From positions 6,361,501 to 6,425,500 of the forward strand of contig NC_056760.1 of the NCBI RefSeq assembly GCF_018687715.1: a DNA stretch of 64,000 nucleotides, given 5' to 3'. A program made the translations under genes and the position numbers. Below, piece by piece: positions 24,361-35,283 of this stretch. Every line of letters starts with the position of its first letter. The first letter of the stretch is position 1. Below the pieces are notes generated by a model. That model was not told the origin of the DNA. It was given only the letters and a program-made list of their open reading frames with translations, and made no database searches. The stretch comes from Carya illinoinensis (Eukaryota; Streptophyta; Magnoliopsida; Fagales; Juglandaceae).

Positions 24361-25275
24361 ACTTTTACAAAACTAATATTACTATTTCAAAACAAATGCT
24401 ACATAACTTATTAACACAAGCTTACCACTACTCATTATGTTAACGAAGTAAATGATTCTTCCAAAAGTTGGATACTGTTCCACACAACCAAAATTAAATG
24501 AATAAATAATAATTGCTTAATGCGAAATCCATACCTCCATGATGCATTTTAAATGCTATAAACAATTTCGTTAATTCATATGTTGAAAAATACATACAAC
24601 CAAATTATTTATACTTTAAATCAACAAGAAAATGAAGATAAGAAAATAACACATGAAATAGAAAAATATCATGAAAATGGAACTTATAAAAAGCATAGAT
24701 CGATATCACATATCAAAATTATTGAATAAAATATTTCTCAAAATTAATTTGCCATTCAAAGCAAGGATTCACAAAAAAATTATAAGTAGGGACCAGGCCT
24801 GTTGTTTTCTTTGATCTTCAAAAAATAGTCTCCAAACTTAACTTTTACAAAACTAATATTACTATTTCAAAACAAATACTACATAACTTATTAACACAAG
24901 CTTACCACTACTCATTATGTTAACGAAGCAAATGATTCTTCCGAAAGTTGGTACTGTTCCACACAACCAAAATTAAATGAATAAATAATAATTGCTTAAT
25001 GCGAAATCCATACCTCCATGATGCATTTTAAATGCTATAAACAATTTCGTTGATTCATATGTTGAAAAATACATACAACCAAATTATTTATATTTTAAAT
25101 CAACAAGGAAATGAAGATAAGAAAATAACACATGAAATGGAAAAATACCATGAAAATGGAATTTATAAAAAACATAGATCGATATCACATATCAAAATTC
25201 TTGAATAAAATATTTCTCAAAATTAATTTGCCATTCAAAGTAAGGATCCACAAAAAAATTATAAGTAGGGACCAG
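24321..25275. repeat. Tandem duplication, about 475 bp x 2, at the 5' part of the Helitron
   Basis: Unit 1 is 24321-24796 and unit 2 is 24801-25275, separated by GCCT. Both start GTTGTTTTCTTTGATCTTC and end AAGTAGGGACCAG. I counted roughly 15 differences including a 1-bp deletion (GTTGGATAC against GTTGGTAC), so about 97 percent identity. Each unit begins with the first coding bases of the Rep gene (EDQRKQR on the - strand), so the outer unit carries an orphan piece of that exon. Confidence 0.9.
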
Positions 25276-27496
25276 CAAAAAGAGATATATAATATATATA
25301 TATATATATATATAAAGGCACTTACAGGTCTTGAAATGAACAATAGAGAGTCTTTTATATATTTAGATATTTTGATGAGGACAATTCCTGTTTAGACACA
25401 AAAGGCATTGTAAGTTTTAATTGTATTATATATATATACATATATATACACAGGCAGATTATGTGTAGGCAGATTTTCCTTATCATAAAAAAAGAAATAA
25501 AACTAAGGAAATACGTACCTTCTAAAACAAAAACCGAATCAGCTATGCGAGACCAAGTTAGAAGTGAACACAAATGAGCCATAAAGACCGTTTTAAGGTG
25601 CCTGTTATTCTTAATCATCCAGACGTCCTATCACCCTGTCAAACCACTGCTGCAACCAAATCTCTTTACGGATTCATTTCTTTAATTGTTTATGATTTGT
25701 GGCTCTCTCCCATACTCCTTTTTTTTCCAGGATGGTAATATTTTTCTTGATGTTGAGATTGACAGCAAATCTACAAAAGATATATCCATATTTAATATCT
25801 TTCGTCCTAAGTACAGACTCACATCACACATGAATTGGCAAGATTTTATAGGAAAAATCAATTTTTTCTATTATTTCTTTATTATTTTTTTCAATCACTT
25901 CCCTTTATATATATTCTACTAAAATCAAAACTTAATTTGATGAATTTTTGTCGCTTTTCATGTTTGTTTCCTATAAGGTAGGCCAGTACGTACGTAGTGC
26001 AATAATTCAACATCGATCATGATAATGATTCCATATTTTTATAACTATTATTATATCTATATGTAACATATTTTTTGCATGAGAATAATGCTTTTACATA
26101 TCATGGATTATTTTGAAACTTATCATGGATTATTTTAAGAAGTCTTTATAGTGAAAATATCAAAAGTAAAGGAACATTCATATCTTGTGTGTACAAGCAG
26201 GATGGATATTGTCGGGGTAAAACGAGATTGGTATAAGTCATGATTGGTTTGAGAAATTACGTGCAGCTCCCGACCATGGGGCTATATATACATAGGATTT
26301 ATATACCACGTAACCCCCATTTACCAAGCTTAGGATTTATTATATATATTAATAAAAAATTCAAAAAACAAATATATATTTTTTTATTTAAGTAGATCAA
26401 TATGTCAATATTTTTTATGTGGTGTGTCAATAAAAAAACATGTTAATTGATTTATTATTTTATATTTTAAATGAGTTGTGCTACTTTTAAGTCTAGTACT
26501 ATGCCAACACACCATTTATTGTGTGATAAAGGAATGTCGAGATAAGGATAAGAGTTAGATAAGAATATTATTTAGTACTGAAATTACTATTTTAGATGAG
26601 AAAGCAAAGACGATTATTGTGGATCGAATGCATGTGGCATTAACAGGAATATATCTCTAACCTATAAAATATCAAGTCAATATATATATATATATATACT
26701 GCCATTATGAAATTTGATGTAACATCATTATAAAAAAACCACTCGTCCCATCCTAACTACTAACATTGAAATTAAAGACCAGTATCCTAAAAAAAGTCCG
26801 CACAACATACTAATTAATAAATCATCTGCTTAACAAATTTAAATGATTGAATGAGTTATATCTTATCTATTTAATATGGATTTAAAAATATAATTTAATT
26901 AATAAAAGATACTGTTTACTTAAAATACAAATATATATTTAAATTATTGTTATCTTAAATAAAGAAAAGAAAGACATGTTTTTTTTAGTCATTCTATATG
27001 ATTAAATATTTCATGATTGTTTCCACTTGCGGGAATGTTGAGTGGTTGCTTTCATTGGAGAAGCATTATTGTCAAACTTTGGGCAAATTGCTTTTATATT
27101 TTTTGCTTTAAAACAGGAAAGAAATGTAAGATAAGGAAAAGGATCCCACAACCCTTGCAACCGACCCTACCCACTTCCTATATTATACTCCATAATATAT
27201 TATCACGGGATAAATAGAAAGCACAATAGATTGAGAGTGTCTCCACACTACAATGATAAATTCGTATATTAGTAAGAAATAGTACTTTTTAGCGCTAAGA
27301 ACGCATGACTCATTCCTAAAAATTAGTTTATCCCACATGTCTGCAAAAAGCTTGAAAAATAATAAACGACAAAGCAAATTATCCAACGAAAGGTGTCTTA
27401 AAAGTCAAAAGTAGAAAGAAGAAAATCATCAATATTCGATGATCATCATCGGTGCCAAAAAAAATAAATTATAAATATTTTTTCCCGAGCCACTCT
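25276..27496. other. Intergenic, AT-rich, possible Helitron 5' flank
   Basis: Contains TA microsatellites (about 25287-25315, 25427-25450 and 26680-26698) and no convincing exon. A 78-codon + frame (25686-25922) and a 66-codon + frame (27017-27217) match nothing I know. The missing 5' end of the Helitron probably lies in the left part. Confidence 0.4.
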
Positions 27497-27563
27497 AAGG
27501 GACGTTTGCCTAGTGGAGGCAAAATATAAATATAAAACCTTCCCATGAAAGTAAATAATAGTA
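27497..27563 (-). mobile_element. Relic of a second, related Helitron 3' end
   Basis: Sixty-seven bases, from AAGGGACGTTTGCCTAGTGG to AAATAATAGTA, match 16236-16302 of the main Helitron with few differences and in the same orientation. Similarity starts exactly at the hairpin loop. The outer arm of the stem and the terminal CTAG are replaced by unrelated sequence, so this end is truncated or diverged. Confidence 0.6.
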
Positions 27564-28079
27564 ATCAGCAACACGTTCAGCAATTAGCAACACCGTTATG
27601 CACCGCTCAACAGCAGGTAAGAGAGGGGTGAAATGCCCTAAAATAAAGAACAGAAGAAATAAGTACATCTCATTCAGTATACTGAAGCAACTGAGGTTAT
27701 TCATGTGAATCAACCTGTTTAGAAGGAGAGCAGCAGCGCTGTCACGATTGTTGATATCTTGATCCCGTGGAATTTTTCCAAATAACAAGCAAAGATTTGT
27801 AAAATGAGAAGCTTCAGTTGGGATTTAGAGAACATTCATGGAGGAGATGAATGGAATTATTAAATCTAAAATACCATCTCTTAAATACAATTAGTATTTC
27901 ATATTCATATTACGATTTTGTAAGAAATTGTGCATTATTAAAGGAGAAATAAAATAGAATACATAGAAGATCTAACAGAAGATAGAAACACAAATATGAA
28001 TATTTGTGAAGTATTATTTTATTATCACAAAGCAAAATTACAGAAATTTGAGGCTCTTTGCCTCAATCTTTAAACGCTA
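27564..28079. other. Intergenic, possibly interior of the second Helitron
   Basis: No exon recognised. A short hairpin (TGAGGC, loop, GCCTCA) sits just downstream of the 28.1 kb ORF on its - strand side (about 28047-28063). Confidence 0.35.
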
Positions 28080-28466
28080 TTACTTTTCAAAAATCTGCAT
28101 GCCTTTCCTATCTAAAGGAATAGCCACTCGAAAAGAAGAGTTAAGCAAAGATTTTAAATCTCTGTTCTCTCGCTTTAGTGCTTCTATCTTCATGTTGGAA
28201 TCCATAAGAAGCCGCTGAAGGATAGAAATATTCTCGTGGAGTTTGTCAACCCCACCAGTCCTAGATTGTAGTCGCTGAGAATATGCGATAAGGGTTGATG
28301 AGTATCGGGTACCGAGACTCACAAGCTCGTAGATAATTTCATTATCTGACTTATTAGTCAGATCATTATTGGATTGCATTATAACACCTACAAAAGAAGC
28401 AGAAACAACTGGTGAACGAGGTGCAAAATACCTCATACATTGGTAATGAGAAGATTGCTGAGCCAT
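28080..28466 (-). CDS. Uncharacterised 128-residue coiled-coil protein
   Basis: The frame runs from an ATG at 28466 (CAATGGCTC, good context) to a stop at 28080. The N-terminal part is polar (MAQQSSHYQCMRYFAPRSP). The middle has NNDLTNKSDNEIIYELVSLG. The C-terminal half has heptad-like spacing (LHENISILQRLLMDSNMKIE, then ALKRENRDLKSLLNSS), suggesting a coiled coil and self-association. The end is RVAIPLDRKGMQIFEK. A TATAAAAG box lies about 100 bp upstream (28567-28574), so the ORF has a compact promoter layout. I do not recognise the family. It could be an accessory ORF of a retroelement or of an integrated pararetrovirus-like element, or a sequence carried by the second Helitron, but nothing here proves any of these. 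Confidence 0.5.
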   Translation of the reverse strand: MAQQSSHYQCMRYFAPRSPVVSASFVGVIMQSNNDLTNKSDNEIIYELVSLGTRYSSTLIAYSQRLQSRTGGVDKLHENISILQRLLMDSNMKIEALKRENRDLKSLLNSSFRVAIPLDRKGMQIFEK

Positions 28467-28566
28467 TGCAAAGTGAGAAAGCAAAAAGAGATTGCAGAGT
28501 AAGAATGCAGACTAATTTCAGAAAAGTGAAGAAGATGAGATGCGAAAGAAGATGAACTGAATAATT

Positions 28567-28574
28567 CTTTTATA
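28567..28574 (-). promoter_or_regulatory. TATA box upstream of the coiled-coil ORF
   Basis: TATAAAAG on the - strand, about 100 bp before the ATG at 28466, followed by a CT-rich leader. Spacing fits a plant core promoter. Confidence 0.5.
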
Positions 28575-28730
28575 GAGAAAATTATGATGAATCATCTCTC
28601 GTGAAGTATTTCTCTACAAGAGACAAGAGTGATGTAGTATCATAGCTGCGGCGCCTGACAGCTACAGAAGACCTGTAAAAATCCTACTGATCAGAGTTGT
28701 CTGGTCTAAAACAAAGGACCACCGCTCTTG

Positions 28731-28733
<3 letters not shown>

Positions 28734-28780
<47 letters not shown>
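28734..28780. repeat. (GA)n microsatellite, about 23 units
   Basis: Uninterrupted GA dinucleotide run upstream of the coiled-coil ORF and its TATA box. Confidence 0.95.
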
Positions 28781-28784
<4 letters not shown>

Positions 28785-31700
28785 AACTGCTTAATTTTGA
28801 CGAATTCTTTACTAAGTATATTATTTAAAAGAACACTTAAAGTATATCATTTATATTTTTCTAAGGAAATCGAGAGTTTACACTGAAACCGAAGATGTTA
28901 GACATGGGTACAGCTGAAAAAATTCCGGGAGGTCGAATCTGCACCGTTTTCCATCTAAAAACCCTCCAAACAGAGCAAAAAAGAGAAAACCAAAGAAGAC
29001 AACGACCAAAATCTCTTCGTACAGAGCTTTATCAACAAAAACGGAAACTCACATGCAAATTCTATGAGATAGGGCAAAAAAAAAGTAGAGAAAATAAGTG
29101 AGAGGAAAGAGAAGGTGAGGAGCGAAATGATAGGAGTCAGGGTGGGTAAATGGAAAACAGTTTTATTTCGTGAGAGGAATGTGGGAGGTTTGTGTACGTG
29201 ATAATACACACAAGGGAAACCCACATGCAATGTATTTATGCTGAGAAGTGGATTTCCTCCCACCAAATGAAAACCAGGTGTCCTTAAAGCGGTTTTCGGT
29301 TTTGCTTTTTGGTGAATCACGACTTGTTTGGATGCTCGACTAAGTATGTCTTCGACCCGTTAAATTCCTAAATTAACTACTCTACTCGCAACACCATCAA
29401 CATGATATAACATCATATTTAATACATTACGCTACCCGTTCATTATTAATCAATCATTCAATTACAGTATTGGTATTTAATCTTAATAAAAAAAAATATA
29501 TAAAACATTAATTATGATTGATTAAAGATTGCAAAAAATAAAAATTGTGCTTAAACTTTTAAGTTAAAGAAAGAAAATAAGAGAGAAGTCGACAGAAAAA
29601 TAACTGAACGGTTTTTATTAATTTTTTGCAATCTTCAATTCAACACGTCAATAAATTTTGGATTCTTTACCGACACATGAATAGTTACTGATACTTTTTA
29701 TAAGATGGGTTCGAATAATTGAGTGGACCCCATTCGATTAGGAAACGTGTTGGTTGGAGATTGAAATAAACTGATCATGATCAACTCAATTCATTATTAA
29801 TTATTATTCATGTTATGCAAGAAAAATATATACTTTTATATTAATTAGCTCTAAAAATCATTAATATTTTTATATATAAAATCGTATTCAATCTTTTCTA
29901 ATACAACTTTTTACTCAATAATTGCGCACCGTAAGCATTAATCTATGTATCAAGCTATCTATATAGCAGCCAGGAGAGAGAAATTTAATGCTCCAATGAA
30001 GACCTTGTACAAAGATCTTTGTTTGGAACTTTTGAAACATAGAAGATGATTTAGTGAGAAAATGTTATAGGGTCAAAATCCCAAACACAACTCAGCACCA
30101 TTAAAAAACTAATCAACATGCTGTGTTGTGGGACCGGCTTATTAGAGGCTGATTTTCTTAATCAAGGGTTAATCTTCCTGCAATACTCGCAGAGAAAGAT
30201 ATTATTTAACGTACACGAAATTAAGAGCTTGTCGGCGCCGTTGGTGAATTATATATTAAGAAGTGTCGCGTCTAAAAGTTTCATAAAAATAAATTTCCAA
30301 ATTAATATAATTTTTTAAATCTATTTTATAATAAAATTAATTTTACAATCTCATATATCATATCAAATTATATCAGCTTGTAAGTTTACTTTTGTATAAT
30401 TTATTTATATCTAAAATATTTTTCTTATATATATATATACATATAATATGTGTGGTGCATGATTAATTGGTCCAAAACAAAGAGCTAACAACTAAAGAAA
30501 AATAAATCTTAGGTCCACTCCAATTGACTTTTAGCACCAAAATGTGATGATGATCATGGAAGCAGCTAGCTAATTGCAAACCACCACGTACGTACATGGT
30601 TGATGGAGGATCGGATGGGTTTAATTTCTTAGTGAGGGAAAGACCATATATATGAAAAAGCTGATGGGAGTTGGGAGGGTTTTAATAATTAAGGCAAACA
30701 TATATTATTAAATAAAATCAAAGCTTATGATCCCTAATGGAAAATAAGTAATGAAATTACGTACCCCGCCCATAACAAAAGCAAGCAAAAGATCTTTTAG
30801 CGTTCAAGCTTTGAATTTATGTGATATTGGAGACATATTTCAATAGCTAGCTTTCAAAGATTGGGGGGCCTCCCTTGTCTCCTAGGTGGGAAGCATATGT
30901 CTCATCATATTCTATTATTATTAATTATTAATAATAATACTTAATCAACGTGCATTGCATTTCGATTATATACTGAGGAGTCAATAGAATGGACATCGTT
31001 TTGTGACATTTACCTAACCAAAATGGCGTGGTATCATTTCTTTCCAATCTTTTCAATGGATCCAAAGATACGTACGTGCCTCGCTGTACCCAACTTTCTA
31101 TATGCTCTTCTTCCTTCATCCGTTCCACCACCAAGTTTCTTTATTTATTCATATATTCCTTTTCATATTATAAAACTATTTCCCATAGCACAGCAGCACC
31201 TCAATTATTGTGTCGGCAGCTTAGATTTTTAGCTTTGCTGAATGCATCAATTCAGGTAGGGAAAAAATGATCTATTTTATAGGGAGACATTGTAACAGCC
31301 CAAAGATATACATACATATATATTAATTTAAGCACTATTGCTTTAATATTCTCTCATGGATTGTCTAACAGTACAAAAGGCTCATTTTCTCTTGATTAGG
31401 TAGTTGATTTAATTAGTAGTTTGGCTTAAGCTCTCACAACCACTGTTTACTCCTAATCATCTTGATAATCTTTTGTCAAAATCACCAACAACTTCACCAG
31501 TACATCTAAATCTTAATCCTTCTTGGGATCTTACTAAAAAAAATGATACACATAATTTTTTTCAAAATGTTTTTTTTTTATGTAATTCTATTTTAAATAA
31601 GATATGATTTTATAAAATAACCAATAAAAATAGCATCGCTTTTTATAAAAATACTTTCAATTTAAAATAATATATAAAGAATTATAAAAAAATTTATACT

Positions 31701-31984
31701 TGCATCATTGCTCATAAAAATAAGCCCTAACTGTACTTGCTTAGCCTAAAAAATCATGTCAATCTTCTACCTCAAATATCTTAAAATAAAGATCAGCCTT
31801 ATTTGAGAGAATAAAATATAATTTACATCTTTTAGAAAATGAGAAAAGAAAATTAGGAGAACCTAACTAACTATATATAAATATATATATGCAATTGATA
31901 ACTGATGTTACATCGACAATTGGAGCACTAAAGACATGATGATGAATGAGAAATCATGCAAAATTATATTATATTATTATAATT
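28781..31984. other. Intergenic, AT-rich
   Basis: No supported gene on either strand. Open frames at 28895-29101, 28955-29320 and 31023-31270 overlap each other in other frames and show no family signature. Confidence 0.5.
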
Positions 31985-32541
31985 AAATATATCTGATGCG
32001 AGTTGCTTGGTTGTCTCCTCTTGACCATTAAGTTGCGATGCCACCAAACGATCAAAGGTGGCCCAATCACTAAGCCTGGTTTTCGATCGTTGCCAGTACA
32101 ATTAGCTGTTTCGTTGATGAAACAAGGTTGGGTTTCAGTGAACATCTAATCGTGATCGAATGGCTGATAACAAGCTTTGAAACTGTGGTCATGATCGAAG
32201 GGTGAGTTGCCAATTGGAAGAGAAGGAAGGGAAGGGCTCTCTAATCGTGGGAGATGAAGGAATCTGTCATGGAGCTCTTCATCGACGAGCGGGCTTGTGT
32301 GTTTTACTGTAGTACTGAGGAACATCATGTTGTTAGTGTGGACGTTGGAGATGCTGATGTTGTTGAATGACTCGTCTTCCAGCTTGCAATTCCTTCCCAT
32401 GTATAGAAGTATTTGATCCAGGACGCCTTCAATCTGAGTGTTTGAATCCATTGAGATTGAGGAGGTTTTAGGACACTTTGCTGCTTTCTGAAAATTCTTC
32501 TTCTTGAAGACACGGCACACCACCCACCCGTCTTCGGTCAT
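31985..32541 (-). pseudogene. Chimera part 3: C-terminal fragment of a NAC transcription factor
   Basis: The frame opens with [16 protein letters not shown], the last subdomain (E) of the NAC domain. It continues with VLDQILLYMGRNCKLE and LHDRFLHLPRLESPSLPSLP, a C-terminal style I associate with VND/NST/SMB-type NAC proteins. Subdomains A-D, which carry dimerisation and most DNA contacts, are absent. A TAG at 32148-32146 ends the frame. The usual C-terminal motif (DWATFDRLVASQLNGQ) is found in another frame at about 32075-31990, so a frameshift has occurred. The left junction with the MYB fragment is at about 32540, close to where NAC genes usually have their second intron (recalled, not verified). 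Confidence 0.75.
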
Positions 32542-32668
32542 GGCTCGCGACTTGCGTCGGTGTGCGTGTCTTCACGAAGTTTCTCGATATTCCTCTCCAA
32601 TCTCCTTTCCCCACTTTCTGCAAACCCAATAGGAATAGCTTGTGCTCCTCCTCCGTCCACGGAACCCC
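32540..32668 (-). pseudogene. Chimera part 2: single MYB repeat of SHAQKYF (KUA1/MYBS) type
   Basis: Exactly 43 codons, from [20 protein letters not shown] through [13 protein letters not shown] to TPTQVASH. These are the family hallmark words, cut off just before AQKYF. The fragment is in a different frame from both neighbours (+1 relative to the AS1 piece, and the NAC piece is +1 again), so no continuous fusion protein can be made without frameshifting. Intact relatives bind I-box/TATCCA elements through this repeat. Confidence 0.8.
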
Positions 32669-33005
32669 TGCCGTTCTTCTTCTGGTTCTGCTGCTGTTGT
32701 TTGAGCTGCTTTTCCTTGAAGACCTCCCACCACTTGCCGAGGCGCTTTGGCGTGCGTCTAGGGACCTCGGCGGCGATCTTCTTCCACTTGTTGCCGTACT
32801 TGGCCTGGAGGGATACGACGAGGGACTATTCTTTTGTGGTGAGAGAGCCCTTTTTTAGGCCGGGTTTCAGGTAGTTCTTCCAGCGCTCGAGGCAGGACTT
32901 GGCGTCGTGATGGAGGGGCTGCCCCATGCGGACGGAGAAGAGATTCCACTCTTTGGGGCCATATTGCTTAACGTAGGCTCTGAGGAGTGCGTCTTCCTCT
33001 GATCC
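32669..33005 (-). pseudogene. Chimera part 1: AS1/PHAN-type R2R3 MYB domain fragment
   Basis: On the - strand the frame reads [20 protein letters not shown], then [20 protein letters not shown], then [17 protein letters not shown] and [13 protein letters not shown]. This is the diagnostic R2R3 region of ASYMMETRIC LEAVES1/PHANTASTICA. The first residues of the domain (QRWR in AS1) are degraded. A TAG (32828-32826) replaces the codon expected after TTKE, probably a glutamine. The AS1 C-terminal region is absent and the text switches to the SHAQKYF MYB piece near 32669. Upstream sequence to about 33230, including a GA repeat, may be a leader carried along with it. Confidence 0.8.
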
Positions 33006-33120
33006 TGATCGATCGTCGTGGCTTTTGCAGGTAAGTAATCTTCTGGTTAGTAAAAAGTTCAGACTTTTCGGTGGGGTGGAATGGATCTTGAAGCTTTGAC
33101 AGAGAGCTGGGTTCGTGAGC

Positions 33121-33123
<3 letters not shown>

Positions 33124-33151
<28 letters not shown>
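33124..33151. repeat. (GA)n microsatellite upstream of the chimera
   Basis: Fourteen GA units. On the - strand this is a CT-rich stretch at leader position before the AS1 fragment. Confidence 0.9.
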
Positions 33152-33154
<3 letters not shown>

Positions 33155-33252
33155 TTCAGCAAAATGGGGAGTAGAGACAAAGACGAGAATGAAAGATTTG
33201 TGTGGTCTGAAATTCTTTTGAATGACACAATTTCACTAAAGACCAAAACATC

Positions 33253-33260
33253 CTTATATA
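33253..33260 (-). promoter_or_regulatory. Possible TATA box of the chimeric pseudogene
   Basis: TATATAAG on the - strand, about 250 bp before the AS1 fragment and about 110 bp before the CT-rich leader. It could drive transcription of the chimera. It is unproven, since AT-rich DNA offers such words by chance. Confidence 0.3.
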
Positions 33261-33793
33261 AACGGACACAAAGGAAGAAAACAAAAAGTTAAAAAAGTAA
33301 CTATGCAATTAAAACGGAAGAAAAAAAACGGAACGCAACAATTTACTGCTCATTCCTGAAGAAGCGCGATAGACGCTTATTATTATAGATAGATATATTA
33401 AAAGTGTACTCTTATACTTTTATCATATTGTATATTCAAGTATGTAACTTAATGCATAAGGATAAATAATAACATATTAATAACCTGATTTTAATATTAA
33501 TAAGATTAAATTTTCACGTTAAATTAATTTTATAATATGTATAATATATAGCATATAATTTATTTATATAATATAAAAAATTAAAAAAAAATGGTTCAGT
33601 TCCATTCAATTCAGTTTTCAAATCATAAAAATCGATTCTTAATAACCGAAACCGACCGAATCGGTTATAAAACCCTCGGCGGAGTTGAGCCGGAAGATCT
33701 ACTTAGAAACCATTTCAACCCGATCCGTCTCCGTCTCCTTCTCCGTCTTTGCGTCTCTCTCTAAGTTTGCAATTCGAGATCTCAATAACTCCA
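33261..33793. other. Intergenic and promoter/leader of the PKR1-like gene
   Basis: AT-rich on the left. From about 33655 it becomes GC-richer with CTCCGTCTCC-type leader sequence running to the ATG at 33794. Confidence 0.5.
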
Positions 33794-35238
33794 ATGGAGA
33801 ATAAGAAAACAGTTGGAGAAGGCATATCATCCGCAAACGCTGTGTTACTCGGAGCTCTAGCCCCCGGTGTCAACGTCAGTACTCTCTCTCGCTCTCGCTC
33901 TCTCTTTTTTATATATGCATATTTATTTACAGCCAAGTACTGATGATTTGTTGATTGGATCCCAGGGTCCCACATGGAATACATTAAAATCAGCGTTCGT
34001 AACGCTGGGTCTATGCCTTGCTCTGATGCTGGGCTTAGCGTTCTCCGCAAGTGACTCTGCCTTGGTGCTTCATGTTGCATTCCTTGTTCTGATCACAGCC
34101 ACCCTCTTCCTGCTTCTTAGCTGGTACCTTAACATCTCCACTAAAAAATACGTCTTTTCACTTATTTGTGCACCCTGTCTTCATATTGTACATGGGTTTT
34201 TGTTGGTGGCTTATTTTTCTTGCCTTTTCTGTTGTAGGCCAATGATCAATTGTGAGTTTTGAATTTTGGGGTTTTGCTTTAGCTTATCTTTTGTGCACGC
34301 GCGTATCTGTTTATTCCTACGCCATTGCTATTATCATTTGTTGCTGCTACCCCATTGGTCAATTCCTTTTTTTTAAAACAAATTACAAGTTCAAATCGTA
34401 GTATCAAATTGAAAGCGTTGATTTTATTATTGTGTTCCAGTCCATAAATTGTGAAGTGTTCTATTGAGCAAACGGCCTGTGAAAACATAGTTGTGGAAGG
34501 GGAAATTCTCATATTACATGCATGCGAGGTAGGTGATATTGATATACTTTGAGCATAACTTCATCTGATGAAATGGTTATATGTCATCAACTCAATAGTT
34601 ATAGCAACAGGTGGTAGCCCTGAAATGGTTGTGAAAACATAGATGCTTTCTGAGGGTTTGATGCCCACTCCTGGCTACAAGTTCATCCTTCCACCGTTTT
34701 TCCCTCATTACTCTTCTATGCCACCATTATCGCCACCATCCCCACCTCCCTTTCCTTGGTCCTCAATCCTCTTTATCGCTAACAACACTCCTTTTCCCCT
34801 CCCCGTTTTCCCCATTGCTCAATCCTCTTTTCTTTTTTATATATATGGAAAATTAATTAAAAATACTTTGGGATGTACCAAAATTTTTCCAAATATCTAT
34901 GAAGAAATCTACAAGGCTGCATTTCTTTTGAAAAAGAGAGATATTTCTTTAGATTGATGAGACAGAAATATATGGAAATTTTATATCTATAAAAATGCTA
35001 TTGTGCTTTTTAGGACATAATACACTAAATATCCAAGAGGGTGCTATTGATATAGTCTGCAAATGAGCGATTAAAGTTATATGTCAAATTGAGTATAGAA
35101 GGATGGTTTATGAGATCCCACATTGTTTAGGAGGGATAAATTCTTGTGCTTTGTAATATTTTAAAGGGCTTCAATTATAATTTCTTTTATCGGTAAACAA
35201 AATTTTATTGATTATAAGCCCATATGTAACTTGGGGTT

Positions 35239-35283
<45 letters not shown>

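Larger units (their letters stand above)
16216..25275 (-). mobile_element. Decayed Helitron carrying Rep/helicase and RPA1-like genes
   Basis: On the - strand the order is RepHel, RPA1-like gene, then a 3' terminus at 16216. The terminus reads CTAG (the CTRR rule) followed by host T, and host A/T is the expected insertion target. A perfect 8-bp hairpin lies 8 bp inside the terminal tetranucleotide (see separate entry). Carrying an RPA1 gene beside RepHel is typical of plant Helitrons. The 5' end (TC on the - strand) could not be placed, so the right limit given is the end of a tandem duplication that includes the start of the Rep gene. The true end may lie further right. Nonsense codons in both genes and a lost helicase lysine show that this copy is not autonomous. 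Confidence 0.8.

Noticed and set aside
16216..25275. Active autonomous Helitron
   Set aside because: RepHel and RPA1 carry nonsense codons and the helicase lacks its Walker A lysine.
28040..28070. Bacterial-type terminator hairpin downstream of the coiled-coil ORF
   Set aside because: The stem is only six pairs and the genome is a plant's, so intrinsic terminators are not expected. It is kept only as a note.
32560..32874. + strand frames opposite the chimera
   Set aside because: They are shadows of GC-rich MYB coding sequence on the - strand. No family signature on +.
34643..34957. 104-codon proline-rich + frame in the PKR1-like intron
   Set aside because: Low-complexity Pro/Ser composition and no homology recognised. 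It sits in intron sequence that is spliced out.
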